Source: Streptomyces sp. NBC_00448 (GTDB lineage: Bacteria; Actinomycetota; Actinomycetes; Streptomycetales; Streptomycetaceae). From it: a stretch of DNA of 64,000 nt. The DNA lies in NCBI RefSeq assembly GCF_036014115.1, contig NZ_CP107913.1, positions 8,753,501 through 8,817,500 on the forward strand, read 5' to 3'. The notes under the pieces are model-generated. The model was given only the letters and a program-made list of their open reading frames with translations. It was not told the DNA's origin and did no database searches. Position numbers and translations under genes: made by a program. Positions 1 to 8,397 of this stretch are shown one piece after another. Every line of letters begins with the position of its first letter. The first letter of the stretch is position 1.

Positions 1-770
1 CCGTCGCCGAACGCGTGCCGGGTGCGCAGGAACTCCAGCGCGGCCTGGCCGCGCAACCCGTGCCGGCCGCGGGCCAGCTTCAGATGCGAGTAGGGGTCGT
101 ACATGTTGCGGTCCACGCAGACCGGCACCCCGCCGACCGCGTCGGACATCCGCACCACGCCCGCGAAGTCGGCCATCACGAAGTGGTCGATGGGGATGCC
201 GGTCAGGGCGTGCACGGCCGCGACGGTGCAGCCGGGACCGTACTGGAGCGAGGAGTTGACCGGGCCGCGGTGCGCGGCGGCGGTCCCGCCCTTCGGGGCG
301 CGGCAGGCCGGCAGGTCGGTGACGGTGTCGCGGGGGATGCTCAGCACCGTGGCGTGGGAGCGGTCGGCGGACAGGTGCAGCACCATCGCCACGTCCGCGT
401 TGCGGCCCGGGCCGCAGTCGCCGCCGAGCTTGCAGTCCGCCGGGTCCGCGCGGGTGTCGGAGCCGATCACCAGGACGTTCACCGGCGTACGGCCGAAGGC
501 GTCCGGGCGCTCGTGGCCCGCGTCCCCGCCGATGCCGCCGAACAGCGGCATGTCCCGGATGTTGCCGTTCAGCCGCAGGTAGACCAGCGTGCCCGCGCCC
601 GCCGCCACCAGCACCGCCAGCGACAGGCCGAAGGTCAGTCCGCGCAGCAGCCAGTAGCGGCGCCGGACCGCGGCCGGGAGGGGCGGGCGCGCCGGCCATA
701 CGGTCTCGCCGCGCGCCGGCCGCCGCCACGGACCGCCGGACGTCCCGCGCTGCTGCTGCCCCTCGGCCAT
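1..770 (-). CDS. LytR-CpsA-Psr (LCP) family protein, partial
   Basis: The gene runs off the left edge, so only about 256 N-terminal residues are present. After a basic cytoplasmic start there is one membrane segment (roughly residues 38-60) and then the LCP domain. I read the family landmarks VLVIGSDTR, LSIPRDT and, near the edge, DAVGGVPVCVD and LEFLRTRHAFGDG. LCP proteins are membrane-anchored enzymes that move undecaprenyl-linked glycopolymers (teichoic acid or arabinogalactan-like) onto peptidoglycan outside the cell. The ATG at 770 has a weak GAGGA upstream. The gene is divergent from the oxygenase-like gene at 977. Family assignment is secure; the exact polymer is unknown. Confidence 0.88.
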   Translation of the reverse strand, partial: MAEGQQQRGTSGGPWRRPARGETVWPARPPLPAAVRRRYWLLRGLTFGLSLAVLVAAGAGTLVYLRLNGNIRDMPLFGGIGGDAGHERPDAFGRTPVNVLVIGSDTRADPADCKLGGDCGPGRNADVAMVLHLSADRSHATVLSIPRDTVTDLPACRAPKGGTAAAHRGPVNSSLQYGPGCTVAAVHALTGIPIDHFVMADFAGVVRMSDAVGGVPVCVDRNMYDPYSHLKLARGRHGLRGQAALEFLRTRHAFGD

Positions 771-976
771 GGTTGTGCACGTCCTCGCGTCCGTCGCCCG
801 CGCACCGGTCGGCCCGCCGCCACCAGCGCAGTTGCAGTATCACCCACGGTGCACGGGAAACCGCGCTCCGTACCGGCGGGGGTGTCGCGCCCGCCCCACG
901 CGCCCTACGCCCGCACGCCCGGGCCGATTACGGTGGACGGCACGGGACGAGACGGCGAGACGGTACGGAGGCGGCC

Positions 977-2002
977 ATGCGCGACGCGGACCCGGGCCCG
1001 GACGCGGCCCTGAGCGCTGTCCCGCCGGCGCGTTCCGCCGGGGACACGGGCGTTGACCCGGACCCGGACCCCGCGCCCGACAGCCCCGCGCCCGGCACCA
1101 CGGTCCCCGACCCCGCCGGCGCGGTCCCCGGCCCCGATCCCGACCAGGACCCCGGCCTGTTCGGCCCCGACTCCGTGACCTGGCAGTTGCACGGCGACCC
1201 GATCATGTGGATCGCCGGCATCCGCGCGCTGTACCTCCAGGCGCTGCACCCGCGCGCGGTGCGCGGTGTCGCGCAGAACTCCGACTTCCGGCGCGACGCG
1301 TGGGGCCGCCTGCTGCGCACCGCGTCCTTCGTCGGCCGGATCACCTACGGGACCACGCCCGCCGCGGAGCAGGCCGGGGCCCGTATCCGCGGCATCCACC
1401 GCAGGCTGACGGCGATCGACCCCGGCACGGGCGAGCGGTTCGGCGTCGACGACCCCGAACTGCTGCTGTGGGTGCACTGCGCCGAGATCGACTCGTATCT
1501 GAACGTCGCGCGCCGCTCGGGGTTCCCGCTCACCGACGCCCACGCGGACGCCTACGTCGACGAGCAGCGCGAGGCCGCCCGCCTGGTGGGCCTCGATCCG
1601 GCCGGCGTGCCCGCCGACACCGCGCAGCTCGCCCGCTACTTCACTGAGATCCGCCCCGAACTGGCCGTCACCCCCGAGGCGTTCGACGTGGTCCGGTTCC
1701 TGAAGGCGCCGCCGGTGCACGCCGCCCTGCGGCCGGTGCGGTTCGCGGTGTGGCCGGCCGTCTCGGGCACCGCCTTCGCCGCCCTGCCTCCGTACGCCCA
1801 CGCGTTGTACGGGCGGACCGCGCCGTCGCGGGCCGCCGCGGACCGCAGGTTGCGGGTCGCCGGGCGGGCGCTGCGGGCGATCCCGGCCACCGTGCGCTGG
1901 CAGTTGCCGCCCGGTCACATCCTCAAGGCGGTCGCCCGGCTGGGCCCCGGCACCCGCCCTTCGGCTCGGCGCCTTCCCCCGAATGAGCCCGAAGTGCCCT
2001 GA
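977..2002 (+). CDS. MpaB/rubber-oxygenase-like (DUF2236) protein
   Basis: A 341-residue protein of the ER-bound-oxygenase MpaB / latex-clearing-protein (DUF2236) family, helical proteins some of which bind b-type haem and oxidise their substrates. The first 60 residues are a low-complexity Asp/Pro/Gly tail. The conserved domain starts near WQLHGDP and shows the family pattern of LQALHPRAVRGVAQ, a TASFVGRITYG segment and WVHCAEIDSYL. The start is chosen at 977 because GGAGG lies five bases upstream; the frame is open further upstream but without that signal. The substrate is unknown. The gene stands alone, 90 bases before the kinase gene. Confidence 0.8.
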   Translation: MRDADPGPDAALSAVPPARSAGDTGVDPDPDPAPDSPAPGTTVPDPAGAVPGPDPDQDPGLFGPDSVTWQLHGDPIMWIAGIRALYLQALHPRAVRGVAQNSDFRRDAWGRLLRTASFVGRITYGTTPAAEQAGARIRGIHRRLTAIDPGTGERFGVDDPELLLWVHCAEIDSYLNVARRSGFPLTDAHADAYVDEQREAARLVGLDPAGVPADTAQLARYFTEIRPELAVTPEAFDVVRFLKAPPVHAALRPVRFAVWPAVSGTAFAALPPYAHALYGRTAPSRAAADRRLRVAGRALRAIPATVRWQLPPGHILKAVARLGPGTRPSARRLPPNEPEVP

Positions 2003-2092
2003 TGCGCTGTCCCCCTATGTCGCCCCGCCCGGCCATACTGGGTGCGGGGAAGCACCGACACGAGCACCGATGAGCACGGGGGCACGGCGCTG

Positions 2093-4357
2093 ATGGAGGC
2101 TGGACACCACGACGGACCGTACGGACCCGGCGGCGCGGCACCGACCGCCGGCGCGGGCGCGGGCGGCGCCACCACCGCCGACCCGGGAAGCAGCGCGGGC
2201 GCCCGCGCCGACAGCATGCTGATCCAGGGCCGCTACCGGCTGCACGAACTGATCGGCCGCGGCGGCATGGGTGAGGTGTGGCGCGCGTTGGACGAGTCGC
2301 TGGGCCGCCGGGTGGCGGTCAAGTGCCTCAAACCGATGGGGCATTCTGGCGACGCGGGCTTCACCCGGGTGCTCCAGGAGCGGTTCCGGCGCGAGGCGCG
2401 GGTGGCGGCGGCGCTCCAGCACCGCGGCATCACCGTCGTGCACGACTTCGGCGAGCACGACGGCGTGCTGTTCCTGGTGATGGAACTGCTCGACGGCCGC
2501 AACCTGCTCCAGGTGCTCGATGACGCCCGCCGGCACCCGCTGCCGGTCCCCGACATCACCGACATCGCCGAACAGGTCGCCGCGGCCCTCGCCTACACGC
2601 ACGCTCAGGGCGTCGTGCACCGGGACCTGAAACCGGCCAACATCATGCGGCTCACCGACGGCGCCGTGAAGATCTGCGACTTCGGCATCGCCCGGCTCGG
2701 CCACGACATCGGCTTCACCTCCCGCCTCACCGGCACCGGTGTCGCCATGGGCACCCCGCACTACATGTCCCCCGAGCAGATCGGCAACTCCGCCGTCGAC
2801 CACCGCAGCGACCTGTACTCGCTCGGCTGCGTGCTGTACGAACTCGCCACCGGGCACCCGCCGTTCGACCTCGGCGATGCCTGGTCGATCCTGGTCGGGC
2901 ACCGCGACAACATCCCCGAGCCGCCGCGCGCCGAGCGCCCCGAACTGCCGGTGGAGCTGGAACTCCTCATCCTCGACCTGCTCGCCAAGGACCCCGAGGA
3001 CCGCCCGCAGGACGCTGCCGACGTCGGCGGGCGGCTCAAGGCGATGCGCGCGGGGGACAAGGTGGCGACCGCGACCGGCGCCGTGCCGGACTGGGCGCGG
3101 ACGCTGACCACCGGACCGCAGGCCCGTTCCACCCGGGCCCGCCCGCCCGCCGCGACCGCCCGCCACGAACTGACCGGTGCCTGGTCCACCCGCACCGTCA
3201 CCGCGTCCGCCGATCCGGCCGCACTCGCCGAACTCGCCGCCCGCCAGGCCGAGGCCGACGACCTCGGCCGGATCGGCAACTGGCGGGAGTCGTACGAACT
3301 GCACACCGCCGTCGCCACCGCCCGAGACCGCGCCCAGGGCACCGAGCACCCCGACACCCTGGCCAGCCGGCACGAAGCGGCCTACTGCCTGACCCGACTC
3401 GGCCGGGCCGAGGAGGCGTTGCGGCTGTACGCCTATGTCGCGGAGGTGCGGCGCCGGGTGCTCGGGCCCGACGACGCCGACACGCTCGCCGCGCGGCACG
3501 AAGCGGCGTACGCGCTCGGCGCGCTCGGCCGGCACCTGGAGGCCCACCAGGAGTTCTCCGCGGTGCTCGACGCCCGCGAGCGCACCGTCGGCCCCGACCA
3601 CCCCGACACGCTGCGGTGCAAGCACAACCTCGCCTACAACCTGGCCGAGTTGGGCCGTACGCAGGAGGCGTACACCACTGCCGTCCAGGTCGCCGACGCC
3701 CGGTCGCGGGTGCTGGGCGCCGAGCACCCCGAGACGCTCGGCACCCGTTTCGAGGTCGGGTTCACGCTCGGCCGGGCGGGCCGCTGGGCGGATGCGCTGG
3801 AGGTCTACCGGGAGGTCGGCGAGGTCCGCGCCCGCGTGCTGGGCACCGAGCACTCCGCCACGCTCGCCGTCCGCTACGAGACCGGCATCTGCCTGACCCG
3901 GCTCGGCCGCACCTCCGACGCCCTCGTGCTCTACGAGGACCTGGTCGCCGCCCTCACCCGCACCGCCGGCTCCAGCGACGAGGAGACGCTGCGGGCCCGT
4001 CAGGCGCTCGGCGTCAGCCTCGGCCGGCTCGGCCAGTGGGACCGCGCGCTGGCCGAGGCCCGCGACGTGGCCGCCGTCCGGGAGCGCGTGCTGGGCGCCG
4101 ACCACGCCGACACCCTCGTCAGCAAGCGGGAGATCGCGGTGTGCCTGGGCTGGCTCGGGCGCTGGGGTGACGCCCTGGGCGTCTACCACGAGGTCGCCGA
4201 CGCGCGCGAGGCGCTGCTCGGGCCCGACCACCCCGACACCCTCACCAGCCGCAACGACGAGGCCCGTTGCCTGGAGCACCTCGGCCGCAGCGACGAGGCC
4301 CAGGCGCTGTACCGGCGCGTCGCCACCCACCGGGAGGACGGCCCGGAACGCCTCTAG
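2093..4357 (+). CDS. Soluble serine/threonine protein kinase with C-terminal tetratricopeptide repeats
   Basis: A 754-residue Hanks-type kinase. The kinase domain (about residues 46-325) is complete: glycine loop GRGGMGEV, VAVK lysine (about 77), HRDLKPAN catalytic loop (about 176), DFG (about 196) and an SPEQ activation segment. A Pro/Ala linker follows, then about seven roughly 42-residue TPR units, each marked by a G.(D/E)H.(D/E)TL.. stretch, as in TPR_10/12 proteins. Unlike PknB-type kinases there is no membrane segment or PASTA domain, so it should act in the cytosol, with the TPRs choosing partners. An in-frame GTG at 2042 is an alternative start; I prefer the ATG at 2093, preceded by a G-rich stretch. 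Targets are unknown. Confidence 0.87.
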   Translation: MEAGHHDGPYGPGGAAPTAGAGAGGATTADPGSSAGARADSMLIQGRYRLHELIGRGGMGEVWRALDESLGRRVAVKCLKPMGHSGDAGFTRVLQERFRREARVAAALQHRGITVVHDFGEHDGVLFLVMELLDGRNLLQVLDDARRHPLPVPDITDIAEQVAAALAYTHAQGVVHRDLKPANIMRLTDGAVKICDFGIARLGHDIGFTSRLTGTGVAMGTPHYMSPEQIGNSAVDHRSDLYSLGCVLYELATGHPPFDLGDAWSILVGHRDNIPEPPRAERPELPVELELLILDLLAKDPEDRPQDAADVGGRLKAMRAGDKVATATGAVPDWARTLTTGPQARSTRARPPAATARHELTGAWSTRTVTASADPAALAELAARQAEADDLGRIGNWRESYELHTAVATARDRAQGTEHPDTLASRHEAAYCLTRLGRAEEALRLYAYVAEVRRRVLGPDDADTLAARHEAAYALGALGRHLEAHQEFSAVLDARERTVGPDHPDTLRCKHNLAYNLAELGRTQEAYTTAVQVADARSRVLGAEHPETLGTRFEVGFTLGRAGRWADALEVYREVGEVRARVLGTEHSATLAVRYETGICLTRLGRTSDALVLYEDLVAALTRTAGSSDEETLRARQALGVSLGRLGQWDRALAEARDVAAVRERVLGADHADTLVSKREIAVCLGWLGRWGDALGVYHEVADAREALLGPDHPDTLTSRNDEARCLEHLGRSDEAQALYRRVATHREDGPERL

Positions 4358-4453
4358 CGGGTCCTGGCGGGTCCGTGGCCCGGTGAACTCCACCCGCCCG
4401 GCGGGCTGTCTTCGTCCGGGCGCTTCGATCTCCCGGCGGGCTCCCCTCCCCGG

Positions 4454-5269
4454 TCAGGCGGCGATCGGTGCCAGGACCTCGGCGGTGGCGGCGTGCACGC
4501 CGGGGGCCGCGGCCAGGAAGTCGCGGCTGGTCAGGCTCCAGGGCGCGCCGTCGATGTCGGTGACGGTGCCGCCCGCCTCGGCGACCAGCAGCGCACCGGC
4601 CACCAGGCCGGAGCGGACGTCGGAGAACTGCCAGAAGGCGTCCATCCGCCCGGCCGCGACATGGATGAGCTGCAAGGTGGCCGGTACCGACACCCGCACC
4701 ACGAGCCCCGCGACCAGCATCGCGGTGACCGACGCGCCGATCCTGCGGAAGGTGCGCTCGTCCTCGCCCGGCTTCGCCTGGCCGGTGCCGGTCAGGGCGG
4801 CGGCCAGGTCGTTCTTGGCGGACACCCGCAGCGGCCTGCCGTCGAGCCGGGCGCCGAGGCCGGCGACGGCCGTGTACGTCTCCCCGGTCAGCGGCAGGTG
4901 GACGGCGGTCAGGACCGGCCGGTTGTCGCGCACCAGCGTGGCGGTGACCGCCCAGTCCGGCATGCCGTGCACGTGGTTGATGTTCCCCTCGGCCGGGTCG
5001 ACCACCCACCACTCGCCAGGCGGCAGCGCCCCACCGGCCAACTCGTCCTCGGCCCACCGCGATCCGGGCCGGTCCGTGAGCAGCGGGGGCATGAGCACGT
5101 CCAGGACGGCGGCGTCGTTGGCGTGGATCTCGCCGACGATCTCGTCGAGGCCGCTGCCGCGGGCGTCCGCGGTGAAGCGCTCGCGCAAGGTGGCCCCCGC
5201 GGCCCTGACGGCGGCGGTCACGGTGTCCAGAAGCGCGCGGTCGAGGTCGGAGGACGGGGCAACGGACAT
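4454..5269 (-). CDS. Inositol monophosphatase family protein
   Basis: A 271-residue member of the IMPase/FIG superfamily of Mg-dependent sugar-phosphate phosphatases. The core is recognisable: WAEDELAGG (metal-binding acidic pair), WVVDPAEGNINHVHG in the position of the usual DPIDGTTNFVHG loop, and C-terminal SDVRSGLVAGALLVAEAGG. The second acidic residue of the loop is Glu rather than Asp and the Thr is replaced, so activity on ordinary inositol phosphate is uncertain. The ATG at 5269 has AGGAGA ten bases upstream; a longer frame to 5368 lacks this. It is divergent from the MerR gene across 245 bases that contain an inverted repeat, so MerR control is possible. Confidence 0.82.
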   Translation of the reverse strand: MSVAPSSDLDRALLDTVTAAVRAAGATLRERFTADARGSGLDEIVGEIHANDAAVLDVLMPPLLTDRPGSRWAEDELAGGALPPGEWWVVDPAEGNINHVHGMPDWAVTATLVRDNRPVLTAVHLPLTGETYTAVAGLGARLDGRPLRVSAKNDLAAALTGTGQAKPGEDERTFRRIGASVTAMLVAGLVVRVSVPATLQLIHVAAGRMDAFWQFSDVRSGLVAGALLVAEAGGTVTDIDGAPWSLTSRDFLAAAPGVHAATAEVLAPIAA

Positions 5270-5406
5270 GGGGTTCTCCTGGGGTGGCATCCGGTCGGAG
5301 CGGGGAATCGGTTCCCTCGCCGCCTGCTCTTCGACGGTAGGCAGCACGGCTCTTGACGGCAAATGCATCGTTGGCAGTGGTGGAGTTACCTGTGTGCACT
5401 ACGTGT

Positions 5407-5439
5407 TCCGTGCATGAAGATGGCCGCGGAATGCACGGA
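5407..5439. promoter_or_regulatory. Inverted repeat between the IMPase-like and MerR genes
   Basis: Two perfect nine-base arms, TCCGTGCAT (5407-5415) and ATGCACGGA (5431-5439), are separated by 15 bases in the divergent intergenic region. A dimeric regulator could bind here. Which protein binds is not visible from the sequence. Confidence 0.45.
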
Positions 5440-5476
5440 GATTGCTGTGGTATCGGGCCGTCGCGCGGGTGCGGGC

Positions 5477-5507
5477 TTGAGTCTCCCGCCGGGGGAGACC
5501 CGAGGAT
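5477..5507 (+). promoter_or_regulatory. MerR-type promoter with 19-base spacer and internal operator
   Basis: The -35 TTGAGT (5477-5482) and -10 GAGGAT (5502-5507) are separated by 19 bases, the over-long spacing typical of promoters that MerR-family activators untwist. A perfect inverted repeat, GTCTCCC/GGGAGAC (5481-5487 and 5493-5499), sits over the -35 edge and spacer, as expected for the operator. The predicted transcription start falls on the ATG at 5515, so the regulator probably controls itself and is made from a leaderless mRNA. Confidence 0.7.
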
Positions 5508-5514
5508 GGGGCAC

Positions 5515-6516
5515 ATGAACGGCCCCACGCTCTACTCGATCGGCGAGTTGGCCCGGCGCACCGGGACCACGGTGAAGACCGTCCGGTACTACTCCGACCG
5601 CGGCCTGCTGCCGCTCGCGGACCGCAGCCCGGCCGGCTACCGCCGCTACGCCCACGACGCCGTCGCCCGCCTGGACCTGGTACGCACCCTGCGCGAGCTG
5701 GGGCTGGACCTCGCGGCCGTCCGGAAGGTGGTGGACCGGGAACTCGCGCTGCCGGAGGTCGCCGCGGTGCACGCCGACGCCCTGGACGTCCAGATCCGGG
5801 TGCTGCGGCTGCGGCGCGCGGTGCTGGCCGCCGTGGCGGAGCGCGGCGCGACCCCTGAGGAGACCCGTCTGATGTACCGGCTGGCCATGCTCTCCGAGAC
5901 CGAACGCCGGCGGCTGGTCGGCGACTTCCTTGGTGCCGCCTTCGCCGACGTGGCAGGCGACCCGAGGTTCGCCGGCATCATGCGCTCGATGACCCCCGAA
6001 CTGCCCGATCACCCCGACGCGGAACAGGTCCGGGCGTGGGTGGAACTGGCCGAGCTCGCGCAGGACCCCCGCTTCCGGGCCCATCTGCGGCAGCTGGTCG
6101 AGGAGCAGGCGGCCGGGCACCCTCCGGGCGAACCGCCCATGCTGCACGGCAGTTTGGCCGCGATCGTCCGTGACCAGGTCGCTCCGGCCGTGGCGGCGGG
6201 CGCCGATCCGGCTTCTCCGCGGGCCGATCCGATCGTCGCGGTCCTCCTGACCCGCTGCGCCCATCTCCTCGACCGCGGCGACGGGGACGGGGACGGGGAC
6301 GGGGACGGCGACGGTGAGGGCGACGGCGACAGTGGCGACGGTGCCGGGCCCGATCCGCGGCGGCGACTGGCGGCCCGGCTGGAGCGCATGAACGACCCGC
6401 GCCGGGAGCGGTACTTCGCGCTGCTCGCGGTGATCAACGGCTGGCCCGAGCCGGAGAGCCTGCGTCCGGTGCTCGACTGGGCAGCCCGCGCCCTGCACGC
6501 CCGGGCACCGCGATGA
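5515..6516 (+). CDS. MerR family regulator, TipA-type, autoregulated
   Basis: A 333-residue regulator. The N-terminal MerR helix-turn-helix is clear (YSIGELARRTGTTVKTVRYYSDRGLLP, residues 6-32, then the wing AGYRRY), followed by the dimerisation helix and a long effector region. The C-terminal part contains an acidic Gly-Asp repeat (about residues 257-275) coded by a tandem six-base repeat; it is probably a flexible linker. The start is placed at 5515 because a 19-spacer MerR promoter predicts transcription beginning at that ATG; an ATG at 5506 overlaps the -10 box. The ligand is unknown. The divergent IMPase-like gene may be a target. Confidence 0.87.
   Translation: MNGPTLYSIGELARRTGTTVKTVRYYSDRGLLPLADRSPAGYRRYAHDAVARLDLVRTLRELGLDLAAVRKVVDRELALPEVAAVHADALDVQIRVLRLRRAVLAAVAERGATPEETRLMYRLAMLSETERRRLVGDFLGAAFADVAGDPRFAGIMRSMTPELPDHPDAEQVRAWVELAELAQDPRFRAHLRQLVEEQAAGHPPGEPPMLHGSLAAIVRDQVAPAVAAGADPASPRADPIVAVLLTRCAHLLDRGDGDGDGDGDGDGEGDGDSGDGAGPDPRRRLAARLERMNDPRRERYFALLAVINGWPEPESLRPVLDWAARALHARAPR
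6278..6342 (+). repeat. Tandem GAC-rich hexamer repeat inside the MerR gene
   Basis: Repeated GACGGG/GACGGC hexamers encode an alternating Gly-Asp stretch. Repeats of this kind change length by slippage, and because the unit is six bases the reading frame is kept. Confidence 0.7.
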
Positions 6517-6578
6517 CGTGGTGGCCGCGGCGCGGTCCCGGAACGGCGGACGCCGCGTCACGTCGAGGCGCCCGCGGA

Positions 6579-6584
6579 TACGAT
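6579..6584 (+). promoter_or_regulatory. -10 box of leaderless GNAT gene
   Basis: TACGAT ends six bases before the ATG at 6591 and there is no ribosome binding site, so transcription should start at or next to the start codon. No good -35 is visible. Confidence 0.5.
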
Positions 6585-6590
6585 CCTGCG

Positions 6591-7157
6591 ATGAACGCGA
6601 CCGTCGTCCTCGCGGCCCCCGCCACACCGACCGCGCCGGCGCTCGTGCTGCGCCCCTGGTGCGAGGGGGACGCCGCCGCGCTGGTCGAGGCGTACCGGGA
6701 CCCGGGGATGCGGCGGTGGACGAGCCGCTGTCCGGACAGCGAGCACGACGCGGTGCGGTGGGTGCGGGCCGAGGAACGGGGCTGGGCGCAGGGCGACCGG
6801 TTCGGCTTCGCCGTCCTCGAAACGGCCCCGGACGGTGCGCCGCCGGGGTTGGTGGGCAATATGGTGCTCAAGGACGTCGCGTCCGGCGTGCCCCGCGCCG
6901 AGGTCGGCTACTGGACGGTGGCCAGGGCGCGCGGCCGTGGCGTCGCCCCGCGCGCCCTGGAAGCGCTCACCGCGTGGTCCTTCGACGTCTTCGGGGCCGC
7001 CGGTCTGGAACGCCTCGAACTCCTCCACCAGCTCGACAACGCGGCGTCCTGCCGTGTCGCGGAGAAGGGCGGTTACCGCTTCGACCGGCTCCTGCCGGCC
7101 GCTCCGCCGGCCTACCCGCTCGACGGCCATCTGCACGTACGGCACGCGGCCGCCTGA
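6591..7157 (+). CDS. GNAT family N-acetyltransferase (RimJ/RimL-like)
   Basis: A 188-residue GCN5-related acetyltransferase, which transfers acetyl from acetyl-CoA to an amine. It has the RimJ-like start (LVLRPWCEGDAAALVEAYRDP), a motif B strand EVGYWTV, the acetyl-CoA loop ARGRGVAPRALEAL and the end LLHQLDNAASCRVAEKGGY. RimJ/RimL types modify protein N-termini or small amines, but the substrate cannot be read here. The start at 6591 fits a leaderless promoter; an open frame from 6513 overlaps the MerR stop but has no start signal. Confidence 0.85.
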   Translation: MNATVVLAAPATPTAPALVLRPWCEGDAAALVEAYRDPGMRRWTSRCPDSEHDAVRWVRAEERGWAQGDRFGFAVLETAPDGAPPGLVGNMVLKDVASGVPRAEVGYWTVARARGRGVAPRALEALTAWSFDVFGAAGLERLELLHQLDNAASCRVAEKGGYRFDRLLPAAPPAYPLDGHLHVRHAAA

Positions 7158-7221
7158 CCCGGTCCCGGTCCCGTACGCGGGCCGCGCGCGCCTTACGCCA
7201 GGCGTCAGCCCGCTTACGGTG

Positions 7222-8157
7222 TCAGCGCGGGTCCGGGGCCGGGTCGCCGGCCGGGGCGTCCGCGATGATGACGCCGAGGGCGTCGACGAGTTGGGCGCGC
7301 AGCCAGGCGTGGGCCGGATCGGTGTCGTGGCGGTGGTGCCAGGCGACGACGACCGGGACGGGCGGCAGGTCGAAGGGGAGGGTGCGGGCGCACAGCCCCA
7401 GGCCGGTGAGGACGGGGCGGCACACCTTCTCGGCGACCACGGTCACGGCCCCGATCCGGGCGGCGAGGCCGAGGGCGGCACTCGCGGTGGGCAGCGCGGC
7501 GCACACGTGCCGGCGCAGGCCGAGCCCGGCGAGCGCGTCGTCGACGGGGCCGGACAGGTGGCCCCGGCGCGAGACGGTGACGTGCTCGGCCTCGGCGAAG
7601 CGCGCCGGGGTGATCTCGCCCTCGGCCAGCGGGTGGTCGGGTCGCATGACGGCGACCATCCGGTCCGACCCGACCTCCTCCGCGGCGATCTCCGGCCGGT
7701 CGGGCGCGGCGGCCCCGACCTCGACGTCGGTGTGTCCGCGGCTCAGGTCGGCGACGTCGGCGGAGGGTTCGGCGAGGAACCTGATCGAGACCAGCGGCGC
7801 CTGCCGGGCGACGGCCGTGATCAGGAGCGGGGCCAACGCGGTCACCAGGGCGTCGTGGCAGCGCAGGGTGAAGGTGCGGTCGAGGCGGGCCGGGTCGAGC
7901 GTGGTGACCGGGGTCAGGACCGCGCCGGCGCGACGCACCAACTCCCGTGTATCCTGGCGCAGTTCCAGGGCGCGCGGGGTCGGGGTCATGGTGCGCCCGG
8001 TGCGGACCAGGATGTCGTCCCCGGTCGCCTTGCGGATACGGGCGAGGGTACGGCTCATCGCCGGCGGGCTCAGGTGCAGGCGCTCGGCGGCCGCGGCGAC
8101 GCTGTTCTCTTCGAGCAGGGCGTCGAGCGCGACGAGCAGATTCAGGTCCACATGCAC
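7222..8157 (-). CDS. LysR family transcriptional regulator
   Basis: A 311-residue LysR-type regulator: N-terminal winged helix (DLNLLVALDALLEENSVAAAAERLHLSPPAMSRTLARIR, about residues 3-42) and a periplasmic-binding-protein-like effector domain to the C-terminus (MRPDHPLAE, DDALAGLGLRRHV). It is divergent from the NAD(P)-binding gene at 8398, the usual arrangement of a LysR protein and its target. GTG at 8157 is chosen; GTG at 8151 is equally possible because neither has a strong ribosome binding site. The open frame extends far upstream into other genes, but that extension is meaningless. Confidence 0.88.
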   Translation of the reverse strand: MHVDLNLLVALDALLEENSVAAAAERLHLSPPAMSRTLARIRKATGDDILVRTGRTMTPTPRALELRQDTRELVRRAGAVLTPVTTLDPARLDRTFTLRCHDALVTALAPLLITAVARQAPLVSIRFLAEPSADVADLSRGHTDVEVGAAAPDRPEIAAEEVGSDRMVAVMRPDHPLAEGEITPARFAEAEHVTVSRRGHLSGPVDDALAGLGLRRHVCAALPTASAALGLAARIGAVTVVAEKVCRPVLTGLGLCARTLPFDLPPVPVVVAWHHRHDTDPAHAWLRAQLVDALGVIIADAPAGDPAPDPR

Positions 8158-8181
8158 CAGGGTAACTTCTGGGCTTACAAG

Positions 8182-8217
8182 AGTGCACTGGCAATCATCT
8201 GTCCGGGCGCCTAGCGT
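8182..8217. promoter_or_regulatory. Divergent promoter region with LysR-like palindrome
   Basis: The perfect palindrome AGTGCACT (8182-8189) is followed by a -10-like TAGCGT (8212-8217) reading towards the NAD(P)-binding gene, with a poor -35 (TGGCAA). Its position between LysR and the divergent gene suggests the LysR site. Confidence 0.4.
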
Positions 8218-8397
8218 CGAAGGTGCAAGCCGAAGCGGTCGATGCCGAAGTCGATGCTGAGGCCGATGCCGAAGTCGAGACCATGTCGTAGGGGCGCGGG
8301 CCGGGTGCCCCGGTCCACCGGCACGGCCACCGGGGCACCCGGGTCGGCTCCCCGCCCCACCGCAGCCGCCATCCCCACCACTCACCAGGAACCCGCC

